In this document: piece after piece, positions 38,548 to 53,034 of the stretch
How positions within the stretch are numbered: the stretch's first letter is position 1
How the letters are laid out: the number at the start of each line of letters is the position of its first letter
Origin: Enoplosus armatus
Lineage: Eukaryota > Chordata > Actinopteri > Centrarchiformes > Enoplosidae
DNA length: 64,000 nucleotides
Assembly (NCBI RefSeq): GCF_043641665.1
Contig: NC_092183.1
Span: 10,600,501-10,664,500, forward strand
Direction: 5' to 3'
Program-made: the position numbers and the translations under genes
Notes under the pieces: generated by a model
The model's database searches: none
What the model was told of the DNA's origin: nothing
The model's input: the letters and a program-made list of their open reading frames with translations, nothing else

Positions 38548-38669
38548 CCATTCGATGTGGCGCGGGTCCTGAGAGGCGGCTGCCATGGTCTGTCCAGGAA
38601 GTACATGCACTGGCAGGAGGAACTGATCGTAGGAGGGACCACCAAGAACGGCAGCGGACCCCTGCTCAG
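38548..38669 (+). CDS. ptch1: ptch1 exon 7, residues 306-345
   Basis: 122 nt between GCGCCAG and GTAACA. It encodes [19 protein letters not shown], then [21 protein letters not shown]. The [17 protein letters not shown] segment is one of the best conserved parts of extracellular domain 1. The IVGGT variant points to ptch1 rather than ptch2. Confidence 0.98.
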
Positions 38670-39478
38670 GTAACATACCCACACTTACACATACAAGCCC
38701 TCATAAACACTGCTGTGATCACTGCAGGGCTTATTCTGGAAAGAGTGTGTGTTTTTTGTTCTTTTATGCTCTCCGAAAGGGCGCATGCATGCGTGCGTGT
38801 GCGCTGTGTGCTGTAAATCTTGCAGTCATTAGCAGATTCCAGTGAAATCTTAGAGCTCCAGCTGTTCCTGCTCAGCTCTGGCTGCTCTGCTTGGACACTA
38901 CCCACTCATACACACACACATACACACACATGTGCGCAGAGTGATCTATTGCCTGGCTAGTTTGTCCAAATATACAGCGATTTGGGGTACATGGACTTAA
39001 TTCCAGCACAAGCACCAGAACAAAGCTTATAGATTATGTGGTATGCCTATGGATATATAATATATACAGTTTTATGTGGGCAAAAAGCTGTATGCCCTCC
39101 ACAACAGAACACATTACATTCCCTCAATTACTGTATTAAACACAATTTTTATGTAAATATAAAACATAAAATGTACTTAGGAATTAAAAACATGCACATT
39201 TTATTAAGCAATAAGAAGCTTCCTTTAACAGGCGAAAGCTACATCTATTATCCAACATTTTGCTAATAGACCACTTATTTTAATGTGAAATTGCAGTTTG
39301 GACGATGCATGCACATGCATGTACACACAAAGGCAAACCCACACTTATACACACACATTCACACACATACCGGTCACAGAGCACAGTGGGGTGCGTTGTT
39401 TGTTTTGTGGTCGTGTTTTTTCCTGGCAAGTTTGGGTCATTAGGGTGTCTGTGCGTGCCTGCCTGCCTGCCTGCCTGC

Positions 39479-39531
<53 letters not shown>

Positions 39532-40570
39532 CGCATGTGTATGTGGTTTAGTTGCTCTGTCCATTGGGCTGTTACTGCTGGCACTCAATTTCTACATCTT
39601 GTTTACTAACTGCCACCATTACCATGATTATCACCGTATTACAGAGATCACATTCATAGAGAGAACGACCAGCTAAGGTTCATATAATTTGACGATTTGA
39701 AATCACAGACTGACTCGACTACTGACACTACACTAGATACCACGGCCCTCTTAAAATCTGTCAGAACATGATCAGGAATCATGTAGGCTGAATGCCCATT
39801 TTATTGGATCTGGCACTTCCTTTGTCAGTATCAAATCCAGCTGTGGCTTGTGCCATCCAACTTGATGAGTGTCTTTTTTAGGTAGGGGAATGATGAGTAA
39901 TGTGATTGTGGTCATGATGATGATAATGATGATGATGATAGTAGTATCAGATCAATGCATAAGGAAATGCAAAGTCCAGTAGTAAGTGCCCTACATGCTG
40001 ACAAGTAGGGCAATTATGTTTGTCCTTTCATGGAGCTAAAATGGCATGTAATCTTGTTGCTTTTTTATGTTTTACAACTCTGTGTAACTTGGTATGAACA
40101 TTTTTCATCATTTTATTGACTTAATAAAATGTAATAATTAATTATTAATCAATAATAACAAAACAAAATAATAATAACAAAATAATCCCTTAACAAGTGG
40201 GTGTGCTGTGTGTTGTGTGTGGTCTCATGGCTGTGAGTGTTCAAGCTTGCCCAAGATACAGTGTGCACCTTGTCTATAAACTGAGTTCTAATAGTCCAAA
40301 GCTTGTTATGCTAGTCTGTGGTGGGAATCAAAGAAAAATACTGATTGATGTGTCTTATACATTTGAAAATCCAAGTTTCTTTGATGGTATTTGCACAGTC
40401 CAGAAAGCCAGCTCATCGCCCTGTTGATCTTCTCGTGTGAACATAATGTTGTCAAGTCTTGCACCTCATTGACCTCCTCCTTTTTGTTCTCCCTGTTTCA
40501 TCCCTTCCATCTTTTCCTCCCCTTTTCCTCCCTCTCACTCTGCCACCCTCTCTCCTTCCCTCCTCTCCAG
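38670..40570 (+). other. ptch1: ptch1 intron 7 (1901 bp)
   Basis: GTAACA to CTCCAG. It contains a (CTGC)n/(GT)n compound microsatellite (39452-39527), a GATGAT run (about 39915-39945) and a pyrimidine-rich 3' end. Confidence 0.85.
39452..39527. repeat. compound (CTGC)n(GT)n microsatellite in intron 7
   Basis: Five to six GCCT/CTGC tetranucleotides followed by about 23 GT units. Confidence 0.95.
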
Positions 40571-40718
40571 TGCCCAGGCCTTACAGACCATGTTCCAGCT
40601 GATGACTCCCAAGCAGATGTTTGAGCACTTTCGGGGGTACGAGGAGGTTTCCCACATCAACTGGAATGAAGAAAAGGCTGCAGCTATACTGGAAGCCTGG
40701 CAGAGGAGATACTCTGAG
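40571..40718 (+). CDS. ptch1: ptch1 exon 8, residues 346-395
   Basis: 148 nt after a pyrimidine-rich tract and CTCCAG, ending before GTAAGG. It encodes [20 protein letters not shown], then [19 protein letters not shown] and [11 protein letters not shown], near the end of extracellular domain 1. It ends on a full codon. Confidence 0.98.
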
Positions 40719-41216
40719 GTAAGGGCCAAATATCTCAGAAGAGAGAGAAAGAGAAAATCCAGAAAACAGGGCAAGGGAAGAGAAAAGGGAAAAGAAATCT
40801 ACCCTAAATCCTCTACAACCACATTGTAAATCACCGGCCGGATACAGGTGAACATGGAAAGGCCCCATCCAAAGCCCGGGCCCCTGATAGATACTAGAAC
40901 CACTGTTGGTGTGTGGTATAGGGCTAAAGCTTTCCTCTCACTGCTCAGTGGAGAGGAGCAATAGAGCAACAGGGTGAGCATGTCTGGAATACATTAAGGG
41001 AGTGCTGGATATCTCTCTCTCTCTTTCGCGCGCTCTTTCGCTCTCTCTCTCTCTCTCTCTCTCTCCCTTTAACTCATGTACAAACACACACACGCAAATA
41101 CACTCAAAAGTTCACACACAATCGCTTTCCCAGCTGTGGCCCCATTGGTGGCTCATGTGTGACATCATCTGGTCTTTGTTTTGGGGGCCCCAACCTCTGT
41201 TCAACATGGCGTGACC

Positions 41217-41297
<81 letters not shown>

Positions 41298-42603
41298 GAG
41301 ATATATATGCAAGTGCGTGTGCCATTCATCTTGGGGCCCAGGGATCATTGAAAGAAAAGAGGTGTGATTGTTTATTCGAATACAGTATTTTTATCAATGG
41401 CAATCATAAAAGATGCCAAATAGTTGCAGTGTGTGTGTGTTTGTGGTGTGTTTTTTGCACCATTAGGCGTGTCTGCTAGAATAGTATGTGCATGCACATA
41501 TGTGTAACGGTATGTGTCTGACACATGTGCAAGTTCACACGTGGGGGTGTGTATGTATGTGTGTGTGTGTGTGTGTGATCTAGTGCGTGTTTCCTAATGT
41601 GTGTCAGCCAGCATTGCTCCCCACTGAGCAGTAACTGCAGTTCAATGTTGAAGCCATCTGTCTGCCCTGAGATAGTGAGAGAGGGAGAGGATGGGTCACG
41701 GTACTGTCTGCAGATTCTCCCAAATACCTCCTACAACAGAGGCAGAGCTCATTATTAAGGGCTGCAGCATGTTGTCGGCTGTTACATGTTATTTATCAAA
41801 CAGGCCTGAAAACAGCCGTCATCTGAGGTGCAACTTGTATTGAATTAGTGAAAAACACCTCTTTCCGTAATACACATTTATGGGAGGATCACGTAAACAG
41901 AAGTTATAATAAGAAGGGTTAATTGCATGTTCTACTGGGAATTAGGCAGTTTGAAAGGGTCAGTCATACATGGAATATTCTTATTATATTAAGGGAAGAA
42001 TGTGGTGGTGGTGTGGTTTATTTGCCTTTTATTCTGTAGAGACCTGCACTGATTTAGTTCAACAACAGACCTCTTAGAAAGCAAAGTAGAGCACTTACAT
42101 GTAATATACACAATATCTGACCATTTAAAACAGGGAGTTATGGCTGAGTTGTCATTAAACCTGAGCTTGAACATTCACTGAGTGACTGCTGCACTGTGGG
42201 AGAGCACAGGCACTCCTGCGAAATGTACTTTTTTGTGGGATGTATTTTATTTCTTTTATAAGCAAATCTCTTCAACCTTGTTGTTTTATGTCATTCCAAA
42301 TCTTTCTGATTGCCATAGAAGTTTGTTTAAAGACTCCCTGCATCTCTATAAATAATTATTGAAACAGTAATAGACATTCAAATAATATGTCAAAGTTTTA
42401 ACGCAGCCTCAGTAAATATTTTGAATTTTTTACTTCAATGAGTATTTCCATTTTAACATCACTACTTTGGTTTATTAAACAAGTCCCAACTGTGTCTTTG
42501 TAGCTCTTCGGCCCTCACAGGTTGCACCTATGGGGTAGCCTCAGTCTCCTCCTTATTGATTTTTGTCTTTAACGTTGTTTTATGTCTGTCTCTCTCTGTC
42601 TAG
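40719..42603 (+). other. ptch1: ptch1 intron 8 (1885 bp)
   Basis: GTAAGG to TGTCTAG. It holds (CT)n at 41039-41065 and the longest uninterrupted (GT)n arrays of the window at 41219-41295. No other exon is seen. Intron 9 (42736-42907) is short and plain. Confidence 0.85.
41219..41295. repeat. (GT)n microsatellite in intron 8
   Basis: About 38 uninterrupted units, ending in TATAGAGATATATATG. Confidence 0.95.
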
Positions 42604-42735
42604 GCGGTGCTGCAGAGTGTGGCAGCAAATTCGTCTCAGAAGGTCTTGTCTTTCACCACCACTACTCTGGAAGATATTCTCAAGTCTTTCTCTGACGTCA
42701 GTGTCATCCGTGTGGCCAGTGGATACCTGCTCATG
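42604..42735 (+). CDS. ptch1: ptch1 exon 9, residues 396-439 (start of TM2)
   Basis: 132 nt between CTGTCTAG and GTGAGA. It encodes [17 protein letters not shown], the [20 protein letters not shown] helix, and the start of TM2 (ASGYLLM). TM2 is the first helix of the sterol-sensing domain and continues in exon 10. Confidence 0.98.
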
Positions 42736-42877
42736 GTGAGAACGGAGCCATTTTGTAAACAGCTCAGAGCAACCAAAGTCTAGGCTTGGATCGAAGAAGC
42801 AGAATATAGTAATTAGTTAAAAGATGGAGGGAAGATGTTTAATGATTGACTTACACATGCAACAAGTTGATTAATAA

Positions 42878-45265
<2,388 letters not shown>

Positions 45266-45581
45266 TAATAGTCCTGTTCCAGTCCTCATTGGCTCCAGAT
45301 TTCTCCAGGCCGTTGTTTTATTGATTTCATTCATCAAACTGAAAGTGTGTGTGTGTGTGTGAGGAGGAGTGCATGTTTTGTTAAATCCATCCAGCCCTCT
45401 CCCTCCCTCTTTGAGGTTGTTTAGTGGTGGGCCCAGTGTCTGTCCAGATTGTGGCTGAGGTCCATGTAACTGAATCCCTCATGAGTGTGTGTGAGTGTGG
45501 AGAGTTGTAGTATCTGTGTGGGAGGTTTCAAAAGCAATGGTCTAACTGTGTGTGTGTGTCTGAATCTGTGTGTGTGTGTAA

Positions 45582-45613
45582 GGGGGGGGGGGGGGGGGGG
45601 GGGGAGGGGGGGG
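45582..45613. repeat. poly-G tract (23 G, A, 8 G)
   Basis: Plus-strand G run in intron 12. Runs of this length are hard to sequence, and their exact length should not be trusted. Confidence 0.9.
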
Positions 45614-46950
45614 CTCTGACTTCTCTAACATCTGTCAGTAATTATAGACGTCACCAGAACAGTGAAAACTGGGACAGAAAGAGACGTCTGTCAGGCTGAC
45701 AAAATGCCTCCAATAACCTCTGAATTGTTAATTCATGCAAACGCTCACTCAATCACAGTGATCCGTGCTGTAAAGGGAAGACAATATCAGATTAAACCTT
45801 TGATGACTCCTGTATTACGGCTAAGGCTTTGCAGCATGTTGGACTATATATATATATGATATATATATATGGTTGAAGACTAGTATTGACTTACATATGT
45901 ATTGTACTGTATACACTAATGTAGATGAGCAAAATAGTGATATCTCTCCCACTCCCCCCACCCCCCTCTTTCTTACTCCCTCTCTCTCTCACACTCACAC
46001 ACACACACACACACACACTCAACAGGGAGGCAAGATGTCGCCACAGTGAGTACAATATTAGCATGTGTGGATAGATGGCTTTAGTACAGCGAGTCTGTCA
46101 AACATGATCCATTTACCCCATGGGTCTAATCCATGCAGCCTCGTTTCATACACACACACACAAATACACACATTTAGAGACAGGCGCGCGCACACACACA
46201 TGCACATAGTACGCATACTTTACACTTGTGGTTTTGTGACTGGTGGAGGATACCCATCTTTTATTATGGAACACACACAACCGCAATCAGCGGTGCTCAT
46301 CTCTCAGCCTCGTATCAATGCAGGAGATGTGTGTTAGTGTGTGTGTTTCTTTATCAGCATTAAGCACTTCCTGTGGTCGACTTGTCCCTGGATTCATCTC
46401 TCTCTCTCTTTTTCCTCCGCTATGTCTCTCATTCGCTTTCGTCTGTTCAGTATGAACAAAAAAACAACAGGAATCTTGTCCAGATAACAACATGAAAAAC
46501 ACACACAAGAACACACACATTCATGCACGGAGGACAGATGTGATGATAAATCTCCCCACTGTGGGGTCAGCTAGCGGTCGCTATGTGTGTGAGTGTGAGT
46601 GGAGTCATACTGTATCTGTCTGGACGTTAGTGGACCAATTGAGAATTAATTGTTCTACTCTACTTCCAGAGGTTTCTTCTGACTTCGTCTCTTTTTCTCT
46701 CATTATTTCTCTCTCTTGTTGACTGAGCCGTGAGCTGAGGAATGAGGGAGGGCGAGGATGTGTGTGTGTGACTGTGTGTGTGTCTGGTTGGTGTTAAGGT
46801 GTGGTTTAAGTAGGAGGCTGCACAGTTTTTTAAGCTGGCGGTAGATATGTGTGTATGTGCATTTCTTGTGTGAGTGTGTAAGGGGTGTGTGTTGTCTGTA
46901 CAGCCGCAGCGCCTGCTCATCACCTCAGGCCCCGCGGGCCTCTGGCTCAT

Positions 46951-46959
46951 TGGGTGGTC
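46951..46959 (-). promoter_or_regulatory. perfect GLI-binding 9-mer in intron 12
   Basis: TGGGTGGTC exact match, in a short GC-rich stretch next to (TG)n repeats. It is far from the promoter and flanked by simple repeats, so it is a weaker regulatory candidate than the 5' sites. Confidence 0.3.
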
Positions 46960-46977
46960 TGGCACACACACAGGATT

Positions 46978-47003
46978 GTGTGTATGTGTGTCTGTGTGTC
47001 TGT

Positions 47004-47036
<33 letters not shown>

Positions 47037-47037
47037 T
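46978..47037. repeat. (TG)n microsatellite in intron 12
   Basis: Imperfect at first (TGTATG, TGTC), then pure TG to 47037. Confidence 0.9.
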
Positions 47038-47677
47038 AGCGGTCTGGCAACTACGCAAGATCCAGATTGTACTCTGGGCAGGGCCCCAACCTAACCCCAA
47101 CCCCCACCCTCTGCTCCAGTGCACCACCTTCAAATACTTAACCACAACACTGTACTGGCTTCTATTACACACACACACACACACGCCTCGTTTTTCTCAA
47201 CACACTCACTGTTTTTGTCTTGAAAGGAATTGAAAATGTGTTGAAAGGCAAATATTCCTTGACACCAGCTTATTCAGATTGTGTTATTTCAAGGTATATT
47301 TAAGGCCTCCCACTGTTTGTGTTAAGAGACAATATTTCTTTGAGGCCATACAACATCTTCTCAATCATTTTGCAATTTGAAACGTGTGCATTGATGGAGA
47401 TGCAGGAATATTCATTGAGAAATACTTTTCATAACATTTTATTAGGTTTTTGAGGTTTTATCTGAAAAAAAAAAATTTAAACAAAAAAAGTTTTGTTTCC
47501 ATTGGATGCTAATCTTTTTTTAATCTGAATCTGCCTTTTTGAAGCCCCAGTTGCTTTAGACTTTATCCCACCAGAACCTTCTATACTGTGTGTCTCATCA
47601 CTTTTCAACACAAATGACAAAACATCAGCCCAATCATTTTCTTTGATGAAAGCAACTTTTTTCCATAAATAAAATAA

Positions 47678-48427
<750 letters not shown>

Positions 48428-49112
48428 CCCATGTGCCAATCGCGTGATCCAGATTGAGCCTCATGCGTACCTGGATGGGGCAGACGGGAGTCGCTACAGC
48501 CCTCCCCCATCCTATCGCACCCCTCCTCCCTCATATCGCACGCCTCCCCCGAGCTACAGCAGCCCCCCTCCCTCCTACAGCAGCCATGGCTTTGCCCAGC
48601 AGACCCAGATCACAATGCAGTCCACAGTGCAGCTCAGGACAGAGTACGACCCCAGGACTCAGGCCTTCTACACCACAGCCGAGCCCAGATCCCAGATCTC
48701 TGTGCAGCCCATGAACCCAGCTCCGACTAGAAGCAACCCCAACAACGACTATTATAGCAGCAACCCCAGCGGCAGCAGTAGCAGCAGCAGCAGCAACCAT
48801 GGCAATCTCAACAACAACAACACTGGGAGCCGAAGTAATGGGGCATCCAGAGGCTCTGCCACCTTCTCCCATCATCATCCTGCACCTCCTCCTGCTGCCC
48901 AGACTTCAAGTGCTAGCTCAGTTCCTCAGGGTGATGCAGCCTCATCGACTGGCCAGAGTCCAGAGAACAACAGCTCCACACGAGACCTGCTGTCCCAGTA
49001 CGGAGAAGGCTCGCTGGGCCTGCGCTGTCTCGAGCCTTCCTGCTCCCGCTGGACCCTGGCCTCTTTTGCTGAGAGGCACTACGCTCCATTCCTTCTGCAG
49101 CCCACCACCAAG
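48428..49112 (+). CDS. ptch1: ptch1 exon 14, residues 606-834 (extended cytoplasmic middle loop)
   Basis: 685 nt between CTCTTCAG and GTGAGT. It is 282 nt (94 codons) longer than the 403-nt human exon. Conserved parts are SPCANRVIQIEPHAY, GFAQQTQITMQSTVQLRTEY, YTTAEPRSQISVQP, SSTRDLLSQYGEGSL, and CLEPSCSRWTLASFAERHYA leading to TM7. Inserted parts are four tandem PPPSY heptads (residues 631-658) and a Ser/Asn/Pro-rich region at about residues 700-790 (poly-Ser, NNNN, HHH, PAPPP). In human PTCH1 the equivalent place has a single PPPPY motif, a site for WW-domain ubiquitin ligases. The reading frame is open throughout and continues in phase with exon 15, so the extension looks real and not an assembly error. 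Confidence 0.97.
48501..48584 (+). repeat. ptch1: four tandem 21-bp units encoding PPPSY heptads in exon 14
   Basis: Units at 48501-48521, 48522-48542, 48543-48563 and 48564-48584 encode PPPSYRT, PPPSYRT, PPPSYSS and PPPSYSS (residues 631-658). Each contains PPxY (PPSY), the ligand of WW domains such as those of Nedd4, Itch and Smurf ubiquitin ligases. Synonymous sites differ (Ser as TCC, TCA, AGC and TCC), so this is not a very recent slippage product. Human PTCH1 has one PPPPY here. Confidence 0.9.
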
Positions 49113-49122
49113 GTGAGTTCAG

Positions 49123-49170
<48 letters not shown>

Positions 49171-50202
49171 TAGAAAAGAGAGCTGGAGAAAGAGGGGGAA
49201 AAGCTTCTGTGTGAGGTAAGAGAGTGTTTGTGCTGACTCACCATGGTGATAATTTGAATGGGAGGTTTAGTCACCAGAGCGAATAGTAGGAGGAAATCTG
49301 GGGTGGAGGTTGTGGTCATGTCCTATCTGAGTCACATACAAGCATGCACACACGCACACACACAGTCTGACCTCAGTCTAGTGGGTGGCCTGTTGTTCAA
49401 AGCCATCCAGGACTGAAATCATCGAGTGGCCTGTGCTTGATATTATTAGAAAATCTTGGTCTTTTCATCAGACTGTCAAATGTTTTTCCAACAAATTGCT
49501 TCATGCACTCTTCTGATGCCTTAATCCAATACTCCCAATTATTGAATGACTTAAAGGAAAATTCTTATTTCATTATTTTATTGTTAGACTTATTTTTTTT
49601 ATTTTTGGCTGTCATGGCAACTTTGCTTCAACGATAATGGGGCCAGAAACACAAGCGTTCGGACTACCAGACAGGTTGCTACAACGTAAACAAGCAGACA
49701 GTTCATCTAATGTTTATTTTGAGGTGTAAAAAAATTGATGCACTCAAAATTAGTGATGGTTGGTAACGCAGTAGGTCAAAGTAGAACCAGGAAGTCTGTA
49801 ATAAACTCTGATGGATGTTTACGACATACAATTTGAATAATAATTTTACTGTTAATCTTCACCTTTTTCTTCCAAATTAGTTTGGCTAACCTTGGAGTTC
49901 GTTTAAAACCTGTACGATCATCTGCTTGTGTTCCTTGCTGGGTCAGAGATCTTTTAGCAATGTGCTTCATGCTATTTTAAATGTAGACTTTCTTTGTTCT
50001 GGCGAGTTTTGTGAGCAATTCCTCCTGTGCATCGTATGTTGCTAAAATCCCCTTTAGATTATGCATTTTGTCCATATTTCTTCACTCATTCAGTACATGT
50101 AACATGGTTTAAGTAGTAATTAGTGCAAGCTGAAGCTGTCCTGCCATCACTCTGTGCAGTGAATTCATTGATGAAGCTATATCTTCGTCCTTCTGTTTCC
50201 AG
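49113..50202 (+). other. ptch1: ptch1 intron 14 (1090 bp) with (TG)n behind the donor
   Basis: (TG)n at 49127-49168 begins 15 nt after the exon end. The rest is plain sequence ending TTTCCAG. Confidence 0.9.
49127..49168. repeat. (TG)n microsatellite just behind the exon 14 donor
   Basis: About 20 units beginning 15 nt after the exon end. Confidence 0.95.
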
Positions 50203-50512
50203 GTGGTTGTGATTGTGCTGTTCCTCTGCCTGCTCGGGGTCAGTTTATACGGGACCACCCAGGTGAGGGACGGCCTGGAGTTGACGGACATCGTGCCGAG
50301 AGAGACCAGCGAGTACGACTTCATCGGCGCCCAGTTCAAGTTCTTCTCCTTCTACAACATGTATGTGGTGACACAGCGGGCTGATTACGCTCAGAAACAG
50401 CCTCTGCTGCACCAGCTCCACCAGAGGTTCCACACTGTCCGCTACGTGCTGAAGGAGGACAACGGACAGCTGCCCCGCATGTGGCTTCACTACTTCAGGG
50501 ACTGGCTGCAAG
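50203..50512 (+). CDS. ptch1: ptch1 exon 15, residues 835-937 (TM7, start of extracellular domain 2)
   Basis: 310 nt between TTTCCAG and GTAAAA. It encodes TM7 ([17 protein letters not shown]), then [19 protein letters not shown], the [17 protein letters not shown] strand and [13 protein letters not shown]. This is the first half of extracellular domain 2, which together with domain 1 forms the sterol conduit and the Hedgehog interface. One base (G) is left for the next exon. Confidence 0.98.
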
Positions 50513-52443
50513 GTAAAATTAAGCTTGCTATATGATTACCATCCCCATCCCACTAAGTAGAAAACTCTCTTTGACAATAAAGTGGGTCAGATGTAGAAAT
50601 ATGATTTAGAGCATTAGGTCACTTACATTTTACCCTGATACTGATGTCACAGTTGATTTTGTTATTAATACCTCATTTAACATACTCGAGATAGTTTAGG
50701 CATGGGAATAATTTGCTTTCTCATGAAACAGTTTTGAGATCATAATTTTCTTCGGTGTTTTGACATGAATCTGCAGGAAACAAGATGTTGGGCAGGAGTT
50801 CAGAAGTAGGTGGGATTGCAAAATGTACACTGACAGTAGCCTGATTAAAATCACTAGTGTCTTCCATAAGTGGGTTTGATGGAGGAGGACAAAGTCGGAG
50901 GTCATATTTTTATGTTTTCAGATTGTCTGTTCGTCCGATTCTCTTGAACACGATATCTCAGGAACGCCTCGAGGGAATTTCTTCAAATTTGGCATAGACG
51001 TCCACTTGGACTCAAGGATGAACTGATAATTTGGTTGTCAAAGGTCAAAGGTCAAGGTCATGGTTGAGTCATGACACTTTTGACTCAGGTCACTGACAAA
51101 CACGTTTTTGGCCACAACTCAAGAATTGATGCGGTAGTTATGACAAAATATCACACAGATGTTAAATGTGATACAACGATGAAGTGATGACATTTTTTAA
51201 CACCATAACACAGGAACAGATGGGGAGATTGTGACTGTATTTCACAGTTGTTCGGAACACTGAATAGGTGACACTTTTGACTCAAAGGTCAAAGGCCATT
51301 GTGACCTCCAAAGTAGGATTTTAGCCACAATTTAAGAATGAATTGGGCAATTCCAGATTTCACACACATGTTGATTGTAACGACACAATGAGTAAACAAT
51401 AACTGGCACAGTATGGGCTTCTTTTTTCCCATCCATTCTACCTTTCACTTCCTGCCTCATTATGAATTTTGAGTGTCATCATGTGACTGAAAACAACGTA
51501 TTGGAGCGCGCCTAGCAGTAGAGAAAGTTGCAGATGATGTTGGAGGTGAAAACTGACACTCAAATTTACTCATCCAACTCATACTAGTACTCCTCGTGCT
51601 AGTTTTTGTAATTTTTTATTAAAATGTATTACTCGAAAATCTTATAACATAGCATATAACAAGCACTACACCACACCTTCAAGTTTGTGGGACCTTAAAT
51701 TAATTTTCTATGATAGCAGGATTCACTTTGGCATTGGTTTGCTGGTTGTATACCTAGAACTGACAGCTCCTAAGAATTGTAACGTGCCACTGAACAAGAA
51801 TATTATCTTCCACATGTCAACCCGATCCAAGAATGGGTTCATTTTCAATGAGGAAGCGCACTCACTGACTTGCCCCCAACGATAAAACACATTGTGTGAG
51901 TCTGTGTGAGAGCCGACTGGGAACCACACAGAGAGTGTGTGGGTGAGAGAGAGAGAAGTGTGTCTGATATTGCTCTCTGCAATGGTGGGACAAATTGGAG
52001 CCAGACAGGCCAAGGAACGAGACCCAAAACAACATCTCCCACAGACGGACCACAGCATGGGCCTTGGGGGAGAGCCGAGGGGAGGGGAGTGATACACATA
52101 TGGATTAGAGAGTAGTATAGAAAAGGAGACACATGTTACTGATATACTCCCTAATGATTGCTTTGAATCAAAAGCAGCAGATTTCAAGCTTTTGAAGTCT
52201 TGTTTGGTGGTTGAGAATGGAACGGAGTTATCATATTAAATCAATCAGGCTTATTATAGGGTTAGGGTTAGGTTGCAGTGTTGTGTTATGTTGTCGTGTT
52301 CTGTGCTGGATTGTTATGTGTTGTGTTTTCTTGTGAACTGGGCTTTTATAAGTGTGCTGCAGAGGAAGAATGAAGATAACAGGGCATGTAACCTTTTCAA
52401 ACATCCACATCTAACCAATCTGTCTTGTTGTGGTTTCCTGCAG
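50513..52443 (+). other. ptch1: ptch1 intron 15 (1931 bp)
   Basis: Mostly filled by a dispersed fish repeat (50925-51330). A short TTAGGG-like stretch lies at 52257-52272. No extra exon seen. Confidence 0.85.
50925..51330 (+). repeat. dispersed teleost repeat rich in AGGTCA words
   Basis: TTCGTCCGATTCTCTTGAAC, ACGATATCTCAGGAACGCCT, CTTCAAATTTGGCATAGACG and TTGGACTCAAGGATGAACTG are hallmarks of a repeat common in percomorph genomes. It carries AGGTCA half-sites at 51042-51047, 51049-51054 and 51055-51060 (a DR1 followed by a DR0), with another at 51286-51291. Confidence 0.75.
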
Positions 52444-52586
52444 GTCTCCAGCAGGCGTTTGACAAGGACTGGGAGGCCGGCCGCATCACCCTCAACAACT
52501 ACAGGAATGGCTCTGATGATGGCGTCCTGGCATATAAGCTTTTAGTGCAGACAGGACGCAGGGACAAGCCCATCAACTTCAACCTG
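52444..52586 (+). CDS. ptch1: ptch1 exon 16, residues 938-985
   Basis: 143 nt between TCCTGCAG and GTATGT. It encodes [20 protein letters not shown], then [20 protein letters not shown] and [11 protein letters not shown] is a potential N-glycosylation site in extracellular domain 2. The sequence matches ptch1 closely. Confidence 0.98.
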
Positions 52587-52988
52587 GTATGTTCAGGATT
52601 TTTAGCACACATCAGCCATTCCTTGCCATTAAAAGGGATTCAAAGTTAAGATGTGAGGAAATGTATGTCGGCTGTATTTGAATGCATGGACTGCAGTCTG
52701 AGGATAGACTTGAGAGATACTGACACCAGTGTCAAAGCTGTTTTGTCCTGTTGTATGTGCATGTTTATCTCTGTGTTTTGTTATGTGTGACTGGGGCCGG
52801 AAGAGCCACACCCGGCTTACAAACTGTCTCTCTCTATCCGTCTTTTTCTCTTTCCCTCTGTGTCTGTCTTCATCTTCTCTCTGTGATGACTTTACCGAGC
52901 CCAGGAATTTAAAGCTCTCACTGGGGCTGCAGCCTGCCTCTGAAAAACCTATTAACTCTTCATTTAAACCATTTGTCCCACTTGGTAG

Positions 52989-52992
<4 letters not shown>

Positions 52993-53033
<41 letters not shown>
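52993..53033. repeat. (GT)n microsatellite in intron 16
   Basis: About 20 uninterrupted units. Confidence 0.95.

Positions 53034-53034
<1 letters not shown>

Noticed and set aside
48531..48878. 115-codon minus-strand frame opposite exon 14
   Set aside because: Antisense shadow of the Ser/Pro/Asn-rich coding repeat; poly-Ala/Val composition.
52256..52272. TTAGGG-like stretch in intron 15
   Set aside because: Only about two and a half units, far too short to be an interstitial telomere array.
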